Positions 58,778 through 64,000 of a DNA stretch of 64,000 bases are shown here, piece by piece; within the stretch, counting starts at the first letter, position 1, and each line of letters opens with the position of its first letter. The translations under genes were made by a program, and so were the position numbers. The DNA comes from Alisma plantago-aquatica (lineage: Eukaryota; Streptophyta; Magnoliopsida; Alismatales; Alismataceae). The notes below the pieces were generated by a model. The model saw nothing but the letters and a program-made list of their open reading frames with translations, was not told the DNA's origin and did not search any database. The stretch lies in contig OY856410.1 of NCBI GenBank assembly GCA_963693085.1, positions 883,396,335 to 883,460,334 on the forward strand. The letters run 5' to 3'.

Positions 58778-59360
58778 TCGGCCACGGTCGTGACAGGGTG
58801 CCACGGTCGTGGCAGGGTGCCACGGTCGTGGCCATGGTTGGGTAGCACGGTCGTGGCGGGTGCCACGGTCATGTTGTCGATGAAGAGAACCCCTGTCTGA
58901 CCTCACCACGGTCGTGGCGGCCAGCCACGGTCGTGGCCGATCTTCAAAACAACCTGTAACTTTGGCCAATTTGCAGCAATAATTCCCACGGTCGTGGCCT
59001 TTTGACACGGTCGTGGTCCGCCGTCTTCAAAATGGCCGTGGTGAGGACCACGGTCGTGGGTAGTTTCCTTCACCACGGTCGTGGGCAACAAGCCACAGTC
59101 GTGGCCATTTTTCAAGACAACCTGTAACTTTGGCCAATTTGCAGCAATAATTCCCACGGCCGTGGCCATAGCCCACGGTCGTGCTTGGACACATCCACCA
59201 CGGTCGTGGTCGAGCTCCATGGTCATGGCCGATCTTCAAAACAACCTGTAACTTTGGCCAATTTGCAGCAATAATTCCCACGACCGTGGCGAAGGGCCAC
59301 GGCCGTGTTTGGCCAAGAACATCACGGTCGTGGTCTGTCTCCACGGCCGTGTTGGGGTTG
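58778..59360. repeat. Element D spacer after integrase, CCACGGTCGTGG array with 3 longer repeats
   Basis: About 20 copies of the D word (CCACGGTCGTGG, CCACGGCCGTGG). Three copies of a ~60-base unit (CAACCTGTAACTTTGGCCAA ... GCAATAATTCCCACGGTCG) start near 58938, 59108 and 59229. Open frames on both strands here are translated repeats, not genes. Confidence 0.9.
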
Positions 59361-59652
59361 TTTCTTCAGTTTTCAAACTTTAAAACTTGAGCTTTCGATT
59401 TTTTTTTGTTCTTTTTGCCACAACTATGACTGAATGACCACGATTAACTTCTAGATCCTCTCTCTCTAATGTCTATCACCTGCCATCATCAAAACTCAAA
59501 CAAAAACTGTAAAGCACAAGTGTGTGTGTGTATTTGTGTAAAAAAAACTACAGTATCAAAAGAAGGGTTCAAGAATCTCAAACCACGTGGGTTGCCTCCC
59601 ACTAGCGCTAAATTTAACGCCTTCAGACAGGCTTATTGATTGTTAGACTTTT

Positions 59653-62568
59653 TCACTTTTTGGGAATCTTCAAAAGATCCTTGTAGTAAATCCCTTTCTC
59701 ATCCTCGTCCAAGCATTCTTCTTCCTCAGATTCTTCTTCTATAAGCATGACAATATCGAAATCTTGGTTGGCCTTATCCGGGTCGACCTCAACAACAGAT
59801 TTTAGCCTTTGCCCATTAATAATGAATTCCTTAGCTCCTTCTTTTGCACAAATGATCACTGCCCCAGATGGGTACACCTTCTTGACAAGGTAAGGACCTT
59901 CCCATCTAGAACGAAGCTTCCCAGGGAAGAACTTCATCCTTGAATTGTATAGACATACCCATTTTCCAGGCTCAAACTCTTTCTTCTTTATGATCTTGTC
60001 ATGTAGAAACTTGGTTCTTTCCTTGTAGCTCTTTGACATTTCATATGCTTCATGCCGCATTTCTTCTAGTTCATGCAATTGAAACTTTCTTTTCATTCCG
60101 GCTTTCTCTTCATCGAAGTCCATCTTCTTCAAGGCCCAAAGTGCCTTGTGTTGAATCTCAACCGGCAAATGGCAACTCTTACCATAGACAAGCTTGAACG
60201 GTGTAGTGCCAATCGGGGCTTTGTATGCAGTCCTATATGCCCATAAAGCTTCATTGAGGCGAAGTGACCAATCCTTGCGATCCGGTCGCACTGTCTTCTC
60301 CAAGATGAGCTTTATCTCCCGATTTGCCAACTCAACTTGACCACTCGTTTGAGGGTGGTAAGGAGTAGCCACACGATGGTTCACTCCATGTCTCTTTAGC
60401 AGCCCTTCGAAGGTGCGGTGGATGAAATGACTCCCGCCATCACTAATCATATCCTTTGGAACACCAAAACGGCTAAAGATGTTGGATTTCACAAAATCAC
60501 ACACCACCTTATGATCATTTGTCCTTGTTGCCAAAGCCTCAATCCATTTTGATACATAGTCTACGGCGACCAAGATGTAGACATACCTGAAAGAAGGAGG
60601 GAAAGGACCCATAAAGTCAATCCCCCAAACATCAAACACTTCTACCACAAGAATAGGTGATAGAGGCATCATGTCCCTCTTTGAGATGGTGCCCACTTTT
60701 TGGCACTTGAAGCAACCTTTGCAAAAGTCATGAGCATCTTTGAACAATGTCGGCCAGTAGAATCCACATTGAAGAAATTTGGCGGCCGTGCGTTTCCCTC
60801 CAAAATGGCCTCCACACACTCCGGAATGGCACATAGATAAGACTTCTTGCTGCTCCATCTCTGGAATGCACCTCCTAATGAGTTGGTTCGGGCAATACTT
60901 AAAGAGGTGAGGGTCATCCCAAATGTAGTTCTTTACCATAGCAAACAATCTCTTACTTTCCTCTCTTGTCCACATGCTCGGTATCCTCCCACTGGCTAGG
61001 AAATTCGCTATGTGCTTGTACCATGGCTTTTGGACAGATGAGACTAGGAGGAGTTGTTCATGTGGCATTGTCTCTTTGATTGGACTTGTCATATCAAAAG
61101 GTCCATCAAGGCGGGAGAGATGATATGCAACACCATTTTCTATTCCTTTCTTATCCACAATTTCTATGTCAAATTCTTGGAGCAACAAAATCCATCGGAT
61201 CAACCTTGGCTTTGAGTCTTTCTTGGACATGAGATACTTCAACGCAGCATGGTCCATGTAGATTGTCACTTTGTTTTGCAAGAGATACATCCGGAACTTG
61301 TCAAGAGCGAAGATCACCGCAAGCAATTCCTTCTCGGTAGTCGTATAGTTTCTTTGAGCATCGTCTAATGTTTTGCTTGCATAATAGATAGCATGAGGAA
61401 TTCGGCCAATGTGTTGACCCAGCATAGCCCCCACCGCCATATCGGATGCATCAGTCATGATCTCAAATGGCAGAGAGAAATTTGGGGGCTGCATGATAGG
61501 AGCAGAAATAAGCCTTTCTTTCAAATGATTGAAGGCTTCAACACAGTTGTCATCAAACTGAAATTCGACATCTTTCTCTAGTAATCGACAGAGTGGTCTT
61601 GAGATTTTGCTAAAGTCCTTGATAAAGCACCGGTAGAAACCTGCATGTCCCAAGAAAGATCGAACATGTCTTACGGTGGAAGGAAGGTCGAGTGTAGAAA
61701 TAAGGCCCACCTTGGCCTTGTCAACTTCAATCCCATCTTTGGAAAATTGGTGTCCCAGAACTATACCCTCAGGTACCATGAAATGGCTCTTTTCCCAAGA
61801 TAAAACTAAGCAAACTTTCACACATCTTTCCAGAACAGCAGCTAGATATAGCAAGCACTCATCAAAGGTTTTCCCGAAAACTGAAAAATCATCCATGAAA
61901 ACTTCAAGTGACGAATCAAGCATGTCAGCGAAGATTGAGGTTACACATCTCTGGAAAGTGGAAGGTGCATTGCACAATCCAAATGGCATCCTCTGATAGG
62001 CAAATGTACCACTTGGACAAGTGAATTTTGTCTTCTCCTGATCCGCCGGATGCACAGCAATCTGAAAGTATCATGAGTACCCATCAAGAAAACAGTAGAA
62101 GCTCTGTCCAGCCAATCTCTCTAAAATCTAATCAAGAAATGGGAGTGGGTAGTGATCCTTCTTTGTCTTTTCATTGAGCTTTCGGTAATCAACGCACATT
62201 CTCCACTTGGGCTGCTCTCTCACCGGCATAAGCTCACCATCGGCATTTTCTGCAACCGTAATCCCGCCTTTCTTGGGCACAACTTGGATGGGACTCACCC
62301 ACGTACTGTCTGAAATGGGATAGATGATCCCTACATTAAGCAACTTAACAACCTCTTGAGTTACAACGTCCTTCAATTTTGGATTTAGCCTTCTTTGCAT
62401 TTGTCGGGTCGGTCTCGCATCTTCTTCTAAGTATATCTGATGCACACAAATGGAGGGGTCAATCCCTCTCAAGTCAGCAATAGACCATCCAATGGCTTGG
62501 ATGTTCTTCCTCAAGACTTCCATCAAGGCATCTTCTTGCTCAGGAGAGAGAATGGAGGAAATGATCAC
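59653..62568 (-). pseudogene. Element D pol: RT, RNase H, integrase
   Basis: An 800-codon frame is open from 62055 to 59653, joined in frame to 62568-62128 through a TAG at 62128 (Gln of FLDQILERLAG) and a TGA near 62069 (Gly of DGYSGYFQ). [65 protein letters not shown]. RNase [55 protein letters not shown]. Integrase: [17 protein letters not shown]...CKGCFKC, then [37 protein letters not shown] (DDE intact) and the C-terminal [18 protein letters not shown]. This is the most intact pol here. Confidence 0.9.
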
Positions 62569-63392
62569 CGGGAGGGTGTCATTTGAGCCAAGAAAAGCGA
62601 CTTCAATCCTTCAGGAAGTTTCTTCAACTCAAGAACGGGGGGTGCTTCAAGGGAGTTCTTCAAAGGTGCAGAAATAGAAGGGAGGTCCTGACTTGCAGCC
62701 ACTAAGGCTAGCTCACACTCTTCATTATCTTCATCATCGTCGTCAGGGAACTCAACAATTGGTTCAAGACCTCTACCTTGAGTGGCAGTCTCAATCCACG
62801 CAGGTAGGAACTCTTCAACAATCTCATCTAGGCATTCCACCAAATAGCAATCTTCTTCTGTGGCCCCTATCACTTCAGCTGTAGTAGAAGACTTGAAAAT
62901 GTTCAACCGGATCTTCATGTGCATGAATGTAACATACATGGTCCCTGTCCTCACATGGATCATGGCATCAGGTGTGGCTAAGAAAGGTCTCCCCAAGATG
63001 ATTGACACCTTTCTGGCTTCCTTTTCCATATCAAGAATGATAAAATCGGCTGGGAAGAAGGCAGAAGTATCCTCATCAAGACAGACCAGCACATCATCCA
63101 CACACCCTCTAGGCGTCTTCACAGATCGGTCGGCCAACTGTAGAGTGCAATGGGCTGGCCTCAACTCCCCCATTTGGAGCTCAGCAAACAGATCATACGG
63201 CATCAAGTTTATGCTAGACCCCAAGTCAAGAAGAGCCTGGTCTATGCGATGTGCCCCGATGTAGCATGAGATGATGGGAGCACCAGGGTCTTTTCTTTTC
63301 CGGGGGATGGTGTGTTGGAGAATGGATCTCACTTGCTCAGTGAGCTTGATCTTCTTAGGCGTCCTCCATTTGTCTTTCTTTTGAAGGTGCAC
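62565..63392 (-). pseudogene. Element D aspartic protease
   Basis: LTEQVRSILQHTIPRKRKDP leads to the active site LLDLGSSINLMPYDLF, with the catalytic Asp intact, then FFPADFIILDM and VSIILGRPFLATPDAMIHV. An acidic linker (FPDDDDEDNEECELAL) runs toward RT. A 1-base frameshift near 62590 separates it from RT (FLGSNDTLP continues in the next frame). Confidence 0.88.
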
Positions 63393-64000
63393 AATTCTTT
63401 AAGGAATTTTGCATAGGACAGAATTTGCTTGACTGCATCTATAAGAGGTACATTGATTTTCACTTGCTTGAAGATCTCCAAAATATCATCCGCATGCTTC
63501 TTCTTTTTCTTTGCAACAGAAGGCTCCTCGAGTGCATCAGGATATGGAGGGAGTTGGGAACCCAATCGGTCCAAATCAATAGTATCATCCACTGGTATTA
63601 CTGGAATCACGGTATCATAGCTCGATATCACAGTATCACTACTCAGCGTCACGGTATCAACACTGCCTCTTATCACAGTATCATCAATCTGCATCTCAGT
63701 ATCAACCTGCTTTGCCTCAGTGTCATCTCTGCCAACAATTGTACCATGGGGCCTCTCCAAGGTCCTGCCACTCCTCAACGTAGTCACATCCTTCACATGC
63801 TCATGGGTGGTAGAAGAGGGAGCTTGTGGAGGTAGTTGTGGATGTTGCGGTGGTGGAGGCCTTTGGTGAGGGGAGTTGGGATTTTAAAGGATGAATTGGG
63901 GTTGCGGTTGTTGTTGTGGTGGGGGATGATATTGTGGAGGTGGTTGTTGGTAAGTGTGAGGTGGAGGTGGAGCATATTGATAATTGAGCGGCGCTTGAGG
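63329..64000 (-). pseudogene. Element D gag C-terminal end (runs out of the window)
   Basis: A Pro/Gln/His-rich stretch at 63793-64000 is followed by MKDVTTLRSGRTLERPHGTI, typical of the gag-protease junction of Athila elements. Then comes a segment with repeated Asp-Thr-Val (DDTVIRG, SDTVISSYDTVIPVIP) and KHADDILEIFKQVKINVPLI. The frame changes near 63390 into the protease. Gag core, primer binding site and 5' LTR lie beyond 64000. Confidence 0.75.

Overview
This window is a stretch of plant nuclear heterochromatin. No host gene is visible. Plant-type Ty3/Gypsy polyproteins, tRNA-Asp and initiator-tRNA-Met primer binding sites, 1.6-4 kb LTRs and a TNP2-type CACTA transposon point to a flowering plant with a large, repeat-rich genome; the species cannot be read from it.

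The layout is a set of nested insertions, which I label A-F. F is an old, decayed Athila-like element on the + strand. It survives as an LTR piece (~43976-44395), a primer binding site (44401), a broken gag (to ~45950) and a protease piece (~52196-52479). Three elements sit in it. E is a Tekay/Del-like chromovirus on the - strand, its 5' LTR at 39758-~43975, gag-PR-RT-RH at 39623-36640 and integrase split down to 25829. C is a small Athila-like element on the - strand (45952-~52195) that keeps only gag. D is a large Athila-like element on the - strand, its 3' LTR at 52480-54910, pol at 59653-63392 and 5' end beyond the window. E was hit twice: by B, a non-coding LARD on the + strand with 3.28-kb LTRs and a perfect ATCAT target duplication (26547-36267), and by A, an Athila-like element on the - strand (25828 down to before base 1). 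A was then hit by a 9.6-kb CACTA transposon (6510-16127), which split its third ORF.

A and D share an architecture: gag-PR-RT-RH-IN, a non-coding spacer, a third ORF in the env position with a plant-transposon domain, a ~1.2-kb non-coding block, a polypurine tract (PPT), then the LTR. In A the third ORF ends in a Ulp1-like cysteine protease domain. The CACTA that landed in that ORF carries its own Ulp1-like domain in its second gene. Most coding regions have stops or frameshifts.

Two signals go beyond ordinary transposon annotation. First, A, B, C and D share a small hairpin just upstream of the polypurine tract. Its 6-base loop (GAGGAC) is invariant while its 6-7 bp stem differs completely from element to element but stays paired. 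A second hairpin-PPT module sits 1.1-1.3 kb further in for C and D (only a remnant in A). Second, each LTR family carries its own short GC-rich dyad-symmetric word in many copies: A GACCGCGGTC, B CTCGGCCGAG, C TGCACGCCGTGCA, D CCACGGTCGTGG, E GGTCATGACC. In A and D the arrays occupy the same two places, the LTR and the spacer after integrase.
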